Made by a program: the position numbers and the translations under genes. Of a DNA stretch of 64,000 bases, positions 43,295 to 52,402 are shown piece after piece. Origin of the DNA: Thermococcus sp. EP1. Its GTDB lineage: Archaea > Methanobacteriota_B > Thermococci > Thermococcales > Thermococcaceae. Location: assembly GCF_001317345.1 (NCBI RefSeq), contig NZ_JXCG01000001.1, positions 248,001 through 312,000 on the forward strand, in the 5' to 3' direction. The notes under the pieces are model-generated. The model was not told the origin of the DNA. It searched no databases and saw only the letters and a program-made list of their open reading frames with translations. Within the stretch, counting starts at the first letter, position 1. The number at the start of each line of letters is the position of its first letter.

Positions 43295-44488
43295 ATGAAA
43301 ATCCTAATAATTTTTCCCCGAAATATTTACAACCCAAAATCAGGAAAAGAAAGGAGAGTTAATAATCTCGTAAGAGCCTTGTCTACATTTGGGGATATTG
43401 TAACGCTTGAATCAGAGGAGTATAAAAATCAACCAAATCCTCTATCGAAGCGAAGGTACTTTTTTAAATATAAGATTTTCAGAGCATTTTTAATAGATTT
43501 TAACCCAAGCTACGTTTTTTCGCTTTTTAGAGTCCTAAAAAAAGAGCAACCCACAGTAGTACAGCTTTCTTACCCATGGGGAATCCCAATTGCCGCTCTC
43601 TTACGCAAGATCTTAAAGTTGAAATTTCTCCTAATTTATGATGCACATGATGTCGAAGCCCAAAGATGTTATGAGGTAGTTTTAAAAGATCCAAGTCATG
43701 GAATATTAAAGCCCCTAGTATATTTAAGGTGTTTATATGAGAGGATAATTGAACGTATAGCTACTAGTGTTTCCGATATAATAATTACAGTAAGCAGAGA
43801 AGACAAAAAAAGATTTTGTGAAAGGTACTTTCTAAGCAGTAATATTATTAACACCATCCCCATAGGATCCTTTATTACAAGGATCTCCAGACACTATAAA
43901 ACTAACAGTAAACTGAAATTGGGGTTAGATAAGAAAACTATTGTTTTACTTTTCCATGGTGTATTTACATATTACCCCAACAAAGAAGCCGTTGATCTCA
44001 TACAAAATTATATCGAACCCCAAATTGGAAAAAAATATGAAAATCTTGTGTTTATAATAGCAGGGAAGGGTCTCCCAAGAAACGAAGTCAGAAAATTAAA
44101 AATTTTGGGTTTTGTCGATGATTTATCTTTAGTATTAGCCTCAGGAGACATTGCTATTGTTCCTATTCTCAAAGGAGGGGGAAGTAGAACAAAGATTTTT
44201 GAGTACATTAGCGTAGGATTGCCAATTGTTTCTACAAAAAAAGGTGCTGAAGGTATTGAACTTGTAAACGGAAAACATGCAATATTGACCAAAGAGGTCA
44301 ATGAAGAGTTTATAAATAGTATTGAGAGACTAATTCAAAATCCAAAACTCAGAAAAAAGATAGGATTTAACGCTAAGATACTTGCAGAAAAAAGGTATGA
44401 TATAAAAAACCTTCAAGAAGAGATAAGTAAACACTACTTTAGCTGTTATGAACGTAGATATAACGATTTAATAGGCGAGGGCTTATGA
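43295..44488 (+). CDS. GT4-like glycosyltransferase, tandem copy A
   Basis: A 397-residue GT-B protein starting MKILIIFPRNIYNPKSGKER. Its acceptor domain has I-Y-D-A-H-D-V-E-A and its donor domain has F-H-G-V-F-T-Y-Y-P-N-K-E-A and V-G-L-P-I-V-S-T-K-K-G-A-E-G-I. ATG 43295 follows GGTGAGAGG by four bases; the GTG at 43283 lies inside that site. The next gene is a clear paralogue, so the pair arose by tandem duplication. Confidence 0.82.
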   Translation: MKILIIFPRNIYNPKSGKERRVNNLVRALSTFGDIVTLESEEYKNQPNPLSKRRYFFKYKIFRAFLIDFNPSYVFSLFRVLKKEQPTVVQLSYPWGIPIAALLRKILKLKFLLIYDAHDVEAQRCYEVVLKDPSHGILKPLVYLRCLYERIIERIATSVSDIIITVSREDKKRFCERYFLSSNIINTIPIGSFITRISRHYKTNSKLKLGLDKKTIVLLFHGVFTYYPNKEAVDLIQNYIEPQIGKKYENLVFIIAGKGLPRNEVRKLKILGFVDDLSLVLASGDIAIVPILKGGGSRTKIFEYISVGLPIVSTKKGAEGIELVNGKHAILTKEVNEEFINSIERLIQNPKLRKKIGFNAKILAEKRYDIKNLQEEISKHYFSCYERRYNDLIGEGL

Positions 44489-45657
44489 AAGGAGAGAACA
44501 CCCCCACACGCAAGATCTTGTGGATATTACCATTTAAAGATCCCCTCAGCGGAAACACTGGGGGGAGAGCTAGAGTTAGATATCTATTTCACCTCTTCAA
44601 AGAGTTAAATGCTGAGATTTCACTGCTCCTCCCAGAACTTCCCTTAACTGAATATCCCATTAAAGTCAGATCATACAATTTAAGCTTTAAACGTTTAAAC
44701 ATTCTTAAAAAATTCTTTTTAACATTTATCTCTTTTAATCCAAAATACATACACGAGATATTGTCATTCCTAAAAGAAATTAATGATAGAGAAATGATAA
44801 TCCAAACAATGCCTAACGGTGCCCTTTTTACCCTATTTCTTAAAAAGACAAAAAATATTGGTGTAACCTATGATGCTCACAATGTTGAAATCGAAAGATA
44901 TTCTCAATATGCACTCACTACAGTGGAAGGATCCACGTTCAAATATTGGTTAAATAGGCTTAAAATCACTATAAACGAGTTTATAATGGCTAAATATGCA
45001 GATCATATATTCACGATTAGCTATAGGGATAAAAAAGAATTTTTAAGAATTTATAACATAAATCCTGAAAAAATAATAGTAGTCCCTCCAAATATTAATA
45101 TTAAAGATGCACCTTGGGAGGAGATTAAAAAACGCTCAAGCGTTAAAAGATACGTTTTAGTATTTCACGGTACATATACATATCTCCCAAACAGAGAGGC
45201 AATTGAAATTATTCAAAAAGAGATAGCTCCTAAAGTAAAGGAGGCCACTTTCATAATAGCTGGAACTGCTGTACCTAAACAACACTCAAAAGGGAATGTA
45301 TCGTTTATTGGCTTTGTTGAAAATTTAAATACTTTTCTTTCCTCTTGTGATATAGCAATAGTACCCTTGAAAAGAGGAGCCGGTATAAAGATTAAAATAC
45401 TCGACTATATGGTCGCAGGTTTGCCAATTGTCACAACTAAGAAAGGTGCTGAAGGTTTAGACTTAATCAATAATAAACACGCAATAATAGTCAATGATGT
45501 TAATGAAGAGTTTATAGCATCCATAAAGTATCTAATCGTAAATCCCAAAATTAGAAAAAAAATTGGACATAACGCAAAAAAACTCATAAAAAAGAGATAT
45601 AGTAAAGAATCAAGAGAGATATGGGGGAAATTAAGGTGGGTGTTACACAGGTTTTAA
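44485..45657 (+). CDS. GT4-like glycosyltransferase, tandem copy B
   Basis: A 390-residue paralogue of the preceding gene: T-Y-D-A-H-N-V-E-I-E-R, F-H-G-T-Y-T-Y-L-P-N-R-E-A, A-G-L-P-I-V-T-T-K-K-G-A-E-G-L and the shared N-P-K-I-R-K-K-I-G-H-N-A-K end. The ATG overlaps the upstream stop by four bases. Its 3' end overlaps the next assigned start by 37 bases. The AT-rich codon use matches its sister gene. Confidence 0.82.
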   Translation: MKGENTPTRKILWILPFKDPLSGNTGGRARVRYLFHLFKELNAEISLLLPELPLTEYPIKVRSYNLSFKRLNILKKFFLTFISFNPKYIHEILSFLKEINDREMIIQTMPNGALFTLFLKKTKNIGVTYDAHNVEIERYSQYALTTVEGSTFKYWLNRLKITINEFIMAKYADHIFTISYRDKKEFLRIYNINPEKIIVVPPNINIKDAPWEEIKKRSSVKRYVLVFHGTYTYLPNREAIEIIQKEIAPKVKEATFIIAGTAVPKQHSKGNVSFIGFVENLNTFLSSCDIAIVPLKRGAGIKIKILDYMVAGLPIVTTKKGAEGLDLINNKHAIIVNDVNEEFIASIKYLIVNPKIRKKIGHNAKKLIKKRYSKESREIWGKLRWVLHRF

Positions 45658-46583
45658 AGAATCTCTCTAATAATTATAGAAATCTCATGTGGTGGCGTCA
45701 GATAATAATAAAATATGCCCCCAAAGTAGTATATAGAAAAAAAGATGGATTTTCTGTCCTTTCCGAAAATTGGGATCATCTTATAATACTCGATGCATGT
45801 AGGTTTGATGTCTTCTCAGAGGAAATTAAAAAAAGTGTTCTATACAAAAAGGGCAAATTAGAGTACAGAATTTCCAATGGAAGCATGACACTAGAATTCT
45901 TGTCAGAGAATTTTGGCGAAGGAGTATTTAATGAGATTGTGTATATAACTGCTAACCCCTTTGTTGATATGCTCCTTAAGAACAAATTCTACAAGATTAT
46001 ATCTGTATGGAAAGATGGGTGGGACAATAACCTGAACACAGTTCATCCCAGAACAGTCTATGAATACACAAAACTCAGCATTAAAAAGTACTCTGACAAA
46101 CGTTTTATAATCCATTTTATGCAACCCCATTTTCCATATTTAACGTTAAAATTGGCCGAAGAAACCGGATTCGCCAAACACAGAGAAGCTGTACTTCAAG
46201 GGGCTATGAAATGGAAGGATAAAACAGTGTGGGATTTAGTTGAAGAAGGGCGGATACCCCTAGAGGTCGTTGTGCAAGCGTATCGTAAAAACTTAGAGAT
46301 AGCTCTTAAATATGTTGAAAAGCTTGTAAAGATACTTGATGGGAAAATAGTGATAACGTCTGATCATGGAGAAGCATTTGGGGAGAAATTTCATCCAATG
46401 ATCCCAATAAAAGTTTATGGACATCCAAAAAATGTTAGAATTGATGCCTTAGTTAAAGTCCCTTGGTTTGTGATAAACAAACCAAAGAAGAAAATAGTTA
46501 ATGACGAAAAACAGAAGTTATCCATCGCAATTAGTAAATTTCTCCAAAAAAATCTTTCATTAGTAAAACCCCCACAAACATAG
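45621..46583 (+). CDS. small sulfatase-fold protein of the glycan locus
   Basis: A 320-residue protein with a reduced alkaline phosphatase superfamily core: L-I-I-L-D-A-C-R-F-D (metal Asp), M-Q-P-H-F-P-Y, I-T-S-D-H-G-E-A-F-G-E and a late Y-G-H-P. The expected nucleophile region is I-S-N-G-S-M-T without a C/S-x-P motif, so the catalytic residue is unclear. The start is uncertain: the ATG at 45621 lacks a good ribosome site and overlaps the previous gene by 37 bases; ATG 45687 is an alternative. Similar proteins occur in haloarchaeal and thermococcal glycan loci. Confidence 0.7.
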   Translation: MGEIKVGVTQVLKNLSNNYRNLMWWRQIIIKYAPKVVYRKKDGFSVLSENWDHLIILDACRFDVFSEEIKKSVLYKKGKLEYRISNGSMTLEFLSENFGEGVFNEIVYITANPFVDMLLKNKFYKIISVWKDGWDNNLNTVHPRTVYEYTKLSIKKYSDKRFIIHFMQPHFPYLTLKLAEETGFAKHREAVLQGAMKWKDKTVWDLVEEGRIPLEVVVQAYRKNLEIALKYVEKLVKILDGKIVITSDHGEAFGEKFHPMIPIKVYGHPKNVRIDALVKVPWFVINKPKKKIVNDEKQKLSIAISKFLQKNLSLVKPPQT

Positions 46584-46640
46584 TCAGGATGCAGCTTCTT
46601 GAAGTTAAGGAATCCAGTTTTAAACACTGCTAATTGGAAA

Positions 46641-47450
46641 CTAAATTCCAAGTCTTCTGCATATCTGGTATCTCAATGACCTATATATCGGCAATCCTAA
46701 ATTTCCAATTGGAACTACTCCCCACTTTTCTATGAACCTTTTTCTATCTTCCTCTGGATCATGTAATTTCCTCATTGTTGGTCCAATGTATTTTTCTGGT
46801 CTATGATCAAATACAACATTTGGTAAGGCCCTTACTTCCAGCTCTTTATAGTATGCTTGCATAAAAAAGTCAAAGAGCTCATAAAAGAATTTATACCTTT
46901 CATCGAAATTTATTTTTTTGAAGATTTCAGTTCTAACTAGCATTGAACTCATGACCCCATGTACGCTAATAGAGGTTAGCCCTAACCCACTCGCTTCAGA
47001 TACCGTTATAAACTTCTTAAAAACATACTTTTGACCATTTTTCTTCCCAAAAATAAAAATTTGACCAAGTTCTCTAAATTTCCCGTACTCATTCCACGCT
47101 CCAGATACTATTGAAACTTCAGGATTCTTGTAGAGGTGTTCAAGGAGAGTCTCAACAGAATTTTTTCTTATAATAATGTCATCATCAAGAAATAAGAGAT
47201 ATTCAGTTTCTGTGTTCTCTGCAATTAGTTTTCTAGCTGCAGAAGGCCCTATCCGTCTTTCTGGGGTTATCACAAGTATGTCATCGCTAATGCTTTTAGA
47301 AAGTTTTTCTACTTTTTTATCTACACATCCGTTAAGGACAATTACTTGAGATTTTATGCTTTTCAAATTTCGCCTCAAAGAATAAAGGCATTGTTTAAGT
47401 TTACGATATCTATTACATGCCACAACACCTACTGTTAATTCCTGAACCAT
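46641..47450 (-). CDS. GT2 family glycosyltransferase
   Basis: A 269-residue GT-A enzyme. Motifs are V-G-V-V-A-C-N-R-Y, R-R-I-G-P-S-A-A-R-K and the metal-binding L-F-L-D-D-D-I. A GGAGGGGAG site precedes the ATG. It is encoded just after the flippase on the minus strand and converges with the plus-strand glycan operon. Confidence 0.85.
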   Translation of the reverse strand: MVQELTVGVVACNRYRKLKQCLYSLRRNLKSIKSQVIVLNGCVDKKVEKLSKSISDDILVITPERRIGPSAARKLIAENTETEYLLFLDDDIIIRKNSVETLLEHLYKNPEVSIVSGAWNEYGKFRELGQIFIFGKKNGQKYVFKKFITVSEASGLGLTSISVHGVMSSMLVRTEIFKKINFDERYKFFYELFDFFMQAYYKELEVRALPNVVFDHRPEKYIGPTMRKLHDPEEDRKRFIEKWGVVPIGNLGLPIYRSLRYQICRRLGI

Positions 47451-47495
47451 TTGCTCCCCTCCTTTACTATTAATTATATGATTTGAATAAACTTA

Positions 47496-49025
47496 TTAAA
47501 CAAATCTTTTTAATACTTTTTCTACTATTTTCAACCTAATCCCAAATTTCCTCTCTATTGCCAAAAGCAACTCAATATCCTCCTCATCAACACTTTTACT
47601 AAACAGTACTAAAAAGAAATAAACCCCTAAAAACACTGCTAAAATAGGCAGTGCATACCATATATTAGACACCACCAAGTTCAAATTCTTAATTAACCCC
47701 AACAATACAAAACTAATCACCAATGGCTTTACATAATTCCAGCTAAAAGGGTGAATTTTAGTTCTCTGATAAAGCTTTGCCGAATTCATTGCATTGACTA
47801 TAATATAGGAAATTGCAGTTGCCGTAGCTGCCCCTTCAAGGCCATAAAGTGGGATCAGAAATGTGTTCAATATTATGTTAAATGCTGCAGAGATAAAATT
47901 AGTAATCATAATAAAGTTGTTCTCGCCAATGATTACTAAACTCAACCAATTCAATCCAAAAAATGTGTGAAACATGAAGCCAAAAGCCAAAATCTGAAGG
48001 GCCAAAGCTGCCGAGATATACTTAACCCCAAAGAAGAAGCTTATAGTGGCCTCAGGAAACAAGAGAACTAGAGAAAACAACGGGAAAGTGGCTAAAAATA
48101 TCCATTTGGTTAAAATCTGATACACCCTTCCAAGTTCCTTAATATTCCCCCTAGCATAGAGAACAGTTGCTAAAGGTGGAAAAACCAGCCCTGCGGAGTT
48201 TAAAAATAATGGCAAAAGCCTAGCAATTGGAGCAGCCCCATTATATAAACCAACAGTTTCAGAGCCCCAATAATAACCAAGCATCAACGTATCAGTCCAC
48301 GTCATGACAAATCCCGTAATACCAGTCAACATTAGGGGTATTGAAAACTTAATCAACTCTTTTCCAAGCTTAAAATTCACTGAAACCCTAAACTCAAACA
48401 ATTTACTCCTCCAAATGTCAAAAGTTAGTGCCAAAAGGGTAAAAGCCCGGGCAGCAACATAAGCAAGGAAAACAAAGGAAAAAGAAAACTTAAACAATCC
48501 CCCTACAACAACAAAAGCCAAAAATAATGTCGGATAAAAAATGTTCTGAAAATAAACCTGTTCTCTCACTCTCCCAAAACCTCGAGAAACAGAGATTATG
48601 ACTCCAATCAAAGCTGAAAAGGGCAAGGCAGGAGCAATGAGTTTTAAAACATGAGTTAATCTCATCTCATTAAAAACTTGAGAGATGAATTTCGCTCCGA
48701 GAATTAAAACCAGCAACCATACTAGACTGTTCAACGCTGCAATAATCAAAGCTGTTGATATTAAATCCCTAACTTTTGAGGGCTCTATCTCTTGGTAAAA
48801 TGCCACCTGCCTTGGAAGGGAGTTCCGAAACCCAAGAGTGGCTATCACAAGGGCAATACTCAAAACTGTCAAGGCAAGATTATAAACGCCATACTCTGAA
48901 GTAGTAAAATATCTCGCTATCACAGCCCTACTCAAGAACCCAAAAAACATCGAAATAACACTTCCAGCAAAAATAATCCCCGTTCCTCTCGCAATCCTAT
49001 GCAGAACCCGACTTACCTCACTCAT
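47496..49025 (-). CDS. polysaccharide flippase (Wzx/MOP superfamily), copy 2
   Basis: A 509-residue polytopic membrane protein, same length and clearly paralogous to the flippase at 16953 over its whole length. ATG 49025 (MSEVSRVLHRIARGTG) follows GGGTGA by five bases; the GTG at 49034 lies inside that site. It exports lipid-linked glycan. The genes at 46641 and 49071 share the strand and could be one transcript. Confidence 0.9.
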   Translation of the reverse strand: MSEVSRVLHRIARGTGIIFAGSVISMFFGFLSRAVIARYFTTSEYGVYNLALTVLSIALVIATLGFRNSLPRQVAFYQEIEPSKVRDLISTALIIAALNSLVWLLVLILGAKFISQVFNEMRLTHVLKLIAPALPFSALIGVIISVSRGFGRVREQVYFQNIFYPTLFLAFVVVGGLFKFSFSFVFLAYVAARAFTLLALTFDIWRSKLFEFRVSVNFKLGKELIKFSIPLMLTGITGFVMTWTDTLMLGYYWGSETVGLYNGAAPIARLLPLFLNSAGLVFPPLATVLYARGNIKELGRVYQILTKWIFLATFPLFSLVLLFPEATISFFFGVKYISAALALQILAFGFMFHTFFGLNWLSLVIIGENNFIMITNFISAAFNIILNTFLIPLYGLEGAATATAISYIIVNAMNSAKLYQRTKIHPFSWNYVKPLVISFVLLGLIKNLNLVVSNIWYALPILAVFLGVYFFLVLFSKSVDEEDIELLLAIERKFGIRLKIVEKVLKRFV

Positions 49026-49070
49026 AAAGTTCACCCAAGTGCCCCAAATCCTAAGAGGAGTATTAAAAAC

Positions 49071-50066
49071 CTACTCCCCCCTCTGTATCTTTGCATGACC
49101 CCCAACTAAACTCTTCTTAAGCTCAAGGTTTCTTATTTCGCACTTTTCATCTATTATTGAACGCCATATTGTAGAACCTCTTATCACAGTAGCATTAAAG
49201 ATTATAGAGTCACTCACATCAGAGTTCTCAATCACACAGTTTTCTCCAATATAAGCATAAGGTCCAACTATTGACCTTCCAAGAATCCTGGCACCCTTCT
49301 TAATCACAACTGGGGGGATGATCTTGGAGTAGGGGCTTATCTGAATCTCTTCAATTTGACTCTCCTTAAGTAATGTCTTCATAGCCTCCAAATAGCTGTC
49401 AGCCGAACCAATATCATACCAGTAATCATCGAACTTGTATGCATAAATTTCAATGTCGTTCTCCAACAGCCACTCTATGAAATAACCTGGAGAATCCCTA
49501 TTCCCTCTCTCAAGGTATTCATCAACTTTCTCTATAACATCCTTTGGAAAAGCATAGACACCCGTGCTTATCAATGTGGACTTTGGTTGCAGAGGTTTTT
49601 CCTGAAAATCAATGACCCTGTTCCCTTCAAGGAGGACTACACCATACCTCTTGGCCAGCTCAAAATCGCCGACATCATAGACCGCTATTAACGGCTTTCC
49701 ATTATAGTGTTTCAAAAAGTCTTCCAGAGAAAAGGAGAACAAATTGTCACCAGCAACTATAAGATAATCATCAACACCAAGTTCTGATACTGCATATTTA
49801 ATAGCTCCAATAGTCCCCAGCTTTTCCTCTTCACTTATGGTTTCCTCTACAATAAGCCCAATGTTGTTTTTTTCGGCCCAATTCTTAAAATGCTTCTCAA
49901 AGAACTTGTTGGTGGATACATGAACTTCCAAACCAAGATCCTTAGTCTTCTCAAGGATGTAATCGATAATATATTTATCTCCCACAGGTAAAAGGGGTTT
50001 TGGTTTACCCTTTGTGATCGGCCACAAACGAGTGGCATAGCCGCCAGCCATTATTAAAACTTTCAT
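49071..50066 (-). CDS. sugar-1-phosphate nucleotidylyltransferase with beta-helix tail
   Basis: A 331-residue enzyme that makes a nucleotide sugar. The N-terminal signature is M-A-G-G-Y-A-T-R-L-W-P-I-T-K-G-K-P-K-P-L-L-P-V, with V-A-G-D-N-L-F-S and E-K-P. Residues ~240-331 have hexapeptide-like repeats (A-R-I-L-G-R-S-I-V-G-P-Y-A-Y-I-G-E-N). This is the archaeal glucose-1-phosphate thymidylyl/uridylyltransferase type. ATG 50066 follows GGAGGGA. Substrate base and sugar are not decided by sequence. Confidence 0.85.
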   Translation of the reverse strand: MKVLIMAGGYATRLWPITKGKPKPLLPVGDKYIIDYILEKTKDLGLEVHVSTNKFFEKHFKNWAEKNNIGLIVEETISEEEKLGTIGAIKYAVSELGVDDYLIVAGDNLFSFSLEDFLKHYNGKPLIAVYDVGDFELAKRYGVVLLEGNRVIDFQEKPLQPKSTLISTGVYAFPKDVIEKVDEYLERGNRDSPGYFIEWLLENDIEIYAYKFDDYWYDIGSADSYLEAMKTLLKESQIEEIQISPYSKIIPPVVIKKGARILGRSIVGPYAYIGENCVIENSDVSDSIIFNATVIRGSTIWRSIIDEKCEIRNLELKKSLVGGHAKIQRGE

Positions 50067-50142
50067 ATCTCTCCCTCCAAGCAGTGTTAAAGTTACTCTA
50101 AACATATTTAAATCCTTTGTCATAATTAAGGTGGTGATTAAA

Positions 50143-51096
50143 ATGAAAATTCTGGTTACTGGCGGTGCTGGATTTATAGGTTCTCATCTTGTGGATAGAC
50201 TTATGGAAGATGGTCATGAAGTTAGAGTTCTCGATGATTTAAGTGCAGGAAGCTTAGAAAACCTCAAACAGTGGATTGATCATGAGCGTTTTGAATTTAT
50301 GCAGGGAGACCTGAGAAGGAGAGACGTTTGTGAAAAAGCAGTAAAAGGAGTGGATGCTGTTTTTCATCTTGCTGCAAATCCTGAAGTCAGGATTGGCACT
50401 CAAAGTCCAGAGCTTTTATATGAGACTAACGTTCTCATAACCTACAACCTCCTTGAGGCCATAAGAAAAGAAGATGTAAAAGCACTGGCCTTTACTTCCT
50501 CCTCAACCGTTTATGGGGAAGCAAAAAGGATACCAACTCCCGAAGATTACGGGCCTTTAGAGCCAATAAGCGTCTATGGTGGAGCAAAGTTAGCAGCTGA
50601 AGCATTAATAGCGGGCTATGCTCACACATTTGACATAAAAGCTGTAGTTTTTAGGCTGGCGAATATAATAGGGAAGAGGTCAAACCATGGAGTTATCTAT
50701 GATTTCATAAACAAGCTCAAGGCAAATCCCGACCGCTTGGAGATTTTAGGCGATGGAACACAAAGGAAAAGTTATCTCCACGTTAGCGATACTATTGAGG
50801 CCATGCTCTATTTGTTTAAGGAATTTTTAAAGGAGGACAAAATCTACGATGCTTATAATATCGGCAGTGAAGATTGGATCACGGTTACAGAGATAGCGGA
50901 GATAGTGAGCAAGGAAATGGGTCTAACTCCAGAGTTCTACTTTACTGGCGGTGTGGATGGAGGACGAGGATGGAAGGGTGATGTCAAGATCATGCTACTA
51001 AGCATAGAGAAGGCCAAAGCAAAGGGCTGGAAGCCCAAGATGAACAGCAGAGAAGCCGTAGAGAGGACTGTAAAAGAGCTTTTGGGAAAAATTTAA
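50143..51096 (+). CDS. NAD-dependent nucleotide-sugar epimerase, GalE-like
   Basis: A 317-residue extended short-chain dehydrogenase. It has V-T-G-G-A-G-F-I-G-S-H at the N-terminus, F-H-L-A-A, T-S-S-S-T-V-Y-G and the catalytic pair in V-Y-G-G-A-K (Tyr145, Lys149). It likely epimerises a UDP-hexose or UDP-HexNAc at C4. ATG 50143 follows GGTGATT; the GTG at 50131 lies ahead of that site. It is divergent from the nucleotidyltransferase, with a 76-base shared promoter. Its stop overlaps the SpoIIM stop on the other strand. Confidence 0.85.
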   Translation: MKILVTGGAGFIGSHLVDRLMEDGHEVRVLDDLSAGSLENLKQWIDHERFEFMQGDLRRRDVCEKAVKGVDAVFHLAANPEVRIGTQSPELLYETNVLITYNLLEAIRKEDVKALAFTSSSTVYGEAKRIPTPEDYGPLEPISVYGGAKLAAEALIAGYAHTFDIKAVVFRLANIIGKRSNHGVIYDFINKLKANPDRLEILGDGTQRKSYLHVSDTIEAMLYLFKEFLKEDKIYDAYNIGSEDWITVTEIAEIVSKEMGLTPEFYFTGGVDGGRGWKGDVKIMLLSIEKAKAKGWKPKMNSREAVERTVKELLGKI

Positions 51097-51641
51097 AGCA
51101 TCTCTGCTATCTTTAACGTTATTTTTGCTTCAACTATCGCCGCAATGAGTATTAAAGCTATTGAGATTCCAACAAGTTTGAAAAACTCTTTTGCATCTTC
51201 TTCAGTGATTATTTCTTCCTTTTTACCCAAGGCAAATTTCAAAAGTTCGTAAGGAATTTTAAAGCCTGCAGCACCAGCAATAATCAAGGCAGAAATCTCA
51301 AAAACACCGTGGGGAAGAATGAGAAGAAAGAACGACTTAAGTTCGCCCACATGACGCAAGTTCCATGAAGAATGCAAAAATAACCCCAAAGGAATTCCAT
51401 TAAATATCAAACTCCAAATAGTCAAACCACCAAAAGTCAAAACGCCACCAAAGGAGAGAATGAGGATAACTTTCAAATTATTTATAAAAAGAAATCTGAA
51501 GTTTGGCACTATTTCATTTTGTTTTTCATAAATACTGAGCATATTTTCACTCTTAGGTGTATTCAATGAATTAAAACCAAGAAAAGCCCCAATTAAGAAG
51601 AGAAACGTCGAAAAAACTAAAAGTCTGTAAAAAATCCTCAT
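51093..51641 (-). CDS. SpoIIM/DUF95 membrane protein, module 1
   Basis: A 182-residue membrane protein with about five segments. The SpoIIM/DUF95 pattern is seen in F-R-F-L-F-I-N-N-L-K-V-I-L-I-L-S-F-G-G, G-L-F-L-H and L-P-H-G-V-F-E-I-S-A-L-I-I-A-G-A-A-G-F. DUF95 proteins accompany circular bacteriocin genes in Firmicutes, where they help maturation, export or immunity. GGGGTGAAATA precedes the ATG at 51641. Its last 55 residues are almost identical to the copy at 53214. Confidence 0.75.
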   Translation of the reverse strand: MRIFYRLLVFSTFLFLIGAFLGFNSLNTPKSENMLSIYEKQNEIVPNFRFLFINNLKVILILSFGGVLTFGGLTIWSLIFNGIPLGLFLHSSWNLRHVGELKSFFLLILPHGVFEISALIIAGAAGFKIPYELLKFALGKKEEIITEEDAKEFFKLVGISIALILIAAIVEAKITLKIAEML

Positions 51642-51651
51642 TATTTCACCC

Positions 51652-51849
51652 CTATCTAATAAACCACCAATGTGAATACTCTTCCGCATATGACTTGTAG
51701 ATTTTTGCCTTTTTTTCATCTCCTTCTTTCAATGCTTCTCTATAAAGCTCCATATAATGGTGATATTTACTCACCCGCTTTATTTGCATGATCCCCAGCA
51801 AAAAAACCGAAATTGTAAACAAAACGAACAAAATGTAATTACCATCCAT
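51652..51849 (-). CDS. small single-pass membrane protein, module 1
   Basis: A 65-residue protein with one membrane segment (about residues 4-24) and a basic/acidic tail containing Y-H-H-Y-M-E-L-Y-R-E-A-L-K-E-G-D-E-K-K-A. That tail resembles Y-H-R-Y-M-E-L-S-R-K-A-L-L-N-G-N-D-R-M-A of the preceding peptide gene. GGAGGG-type sequence precedes the ATG. In circular bacteriocin loci a small membrane protein in this place gives immunity; here that is inference. Confidence 0.55.
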   Translation of the reverse strand: MDGNYILFVLFTISVFLLGIMQIKRVSKYHHYMELYREALKEGDEKKAKIYKSYAEEYSHWWFIR

Positions 51850-51862
51850 CCCTCCTTCCCTC

Positions 51863-52195
51863 CTATGCAAGTCCTGCTAATGCCAATGCTGAAACTCCTA
51901 ACCCAACTGGATTCCCACTAGCCGCGCCAGCAAGAGCCGCGGCCCCAAACATGCTAATCCAAGTTATATAAAGGTTCATTTCTGAACTATATTCCTCTGC
52001 TAGCGACTTATAATAATCCGCCATTCTATCGTTGCCATTTAATAACGCTTTTCTGGACAACTCCATATAACGGTGATATTTTTCTTTTGCATTATTGTAC
52101 TTGTGGATTGCATAATTTGCGTGATTAGTCACCTCTTCAAATACTACTCCGATAGTCATCAACACTAACCCCAAAGCAAGGGCCTTCCTCCACAT
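51863..52195 (-). CDS. secreted hydrophobic peptide precursor, module 1
   Basis: A 110-residue protein. Residues 1-19 (MWRKALALGLVLMTIGVVF) form a leader almost identical to that of the gene at 54000. The C-terminal third is a Gly/Ala-rich hydrophobic stretch (W-I-S-M-F-G-A-A-A-L-A-G-A-A-S-G-N-P-V-G-L-G). Conserved leader plus diverged body is the usual signature of exported toxins or bacteriocins. GGTGGTAATT precedes the ATG. Function unproven. Confidence 0.6.
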   Translation of the reverse strand: MWRKALALGLVLMTIGVVFEEVTNHANYAIHKYNNAKEKYHRYMELSRKALLNGNDRMADYYKSLAEEYSSEMNLYITWISMFGAAALAGAASGNPVGLGVSALALAGLA

Positions 52196-52402
52196 TAATT
52201 ACCACCAATGATTATAACTAAGCAACTACAATAAAAAGTTTTTTGGGAAATAATCGATTACCACTAGTAGAGTTTTGAATCGGAGTTAGATAACTATCAA
52301 CTAACATTCAAACTCTGCGTATTTTTGACAAAAACCTTCAGAAGCCATTAACTAGCTAAAACACCCAAAAAGGTTTAATAAGTCCCAAACGTATTGAATA
52401 TC

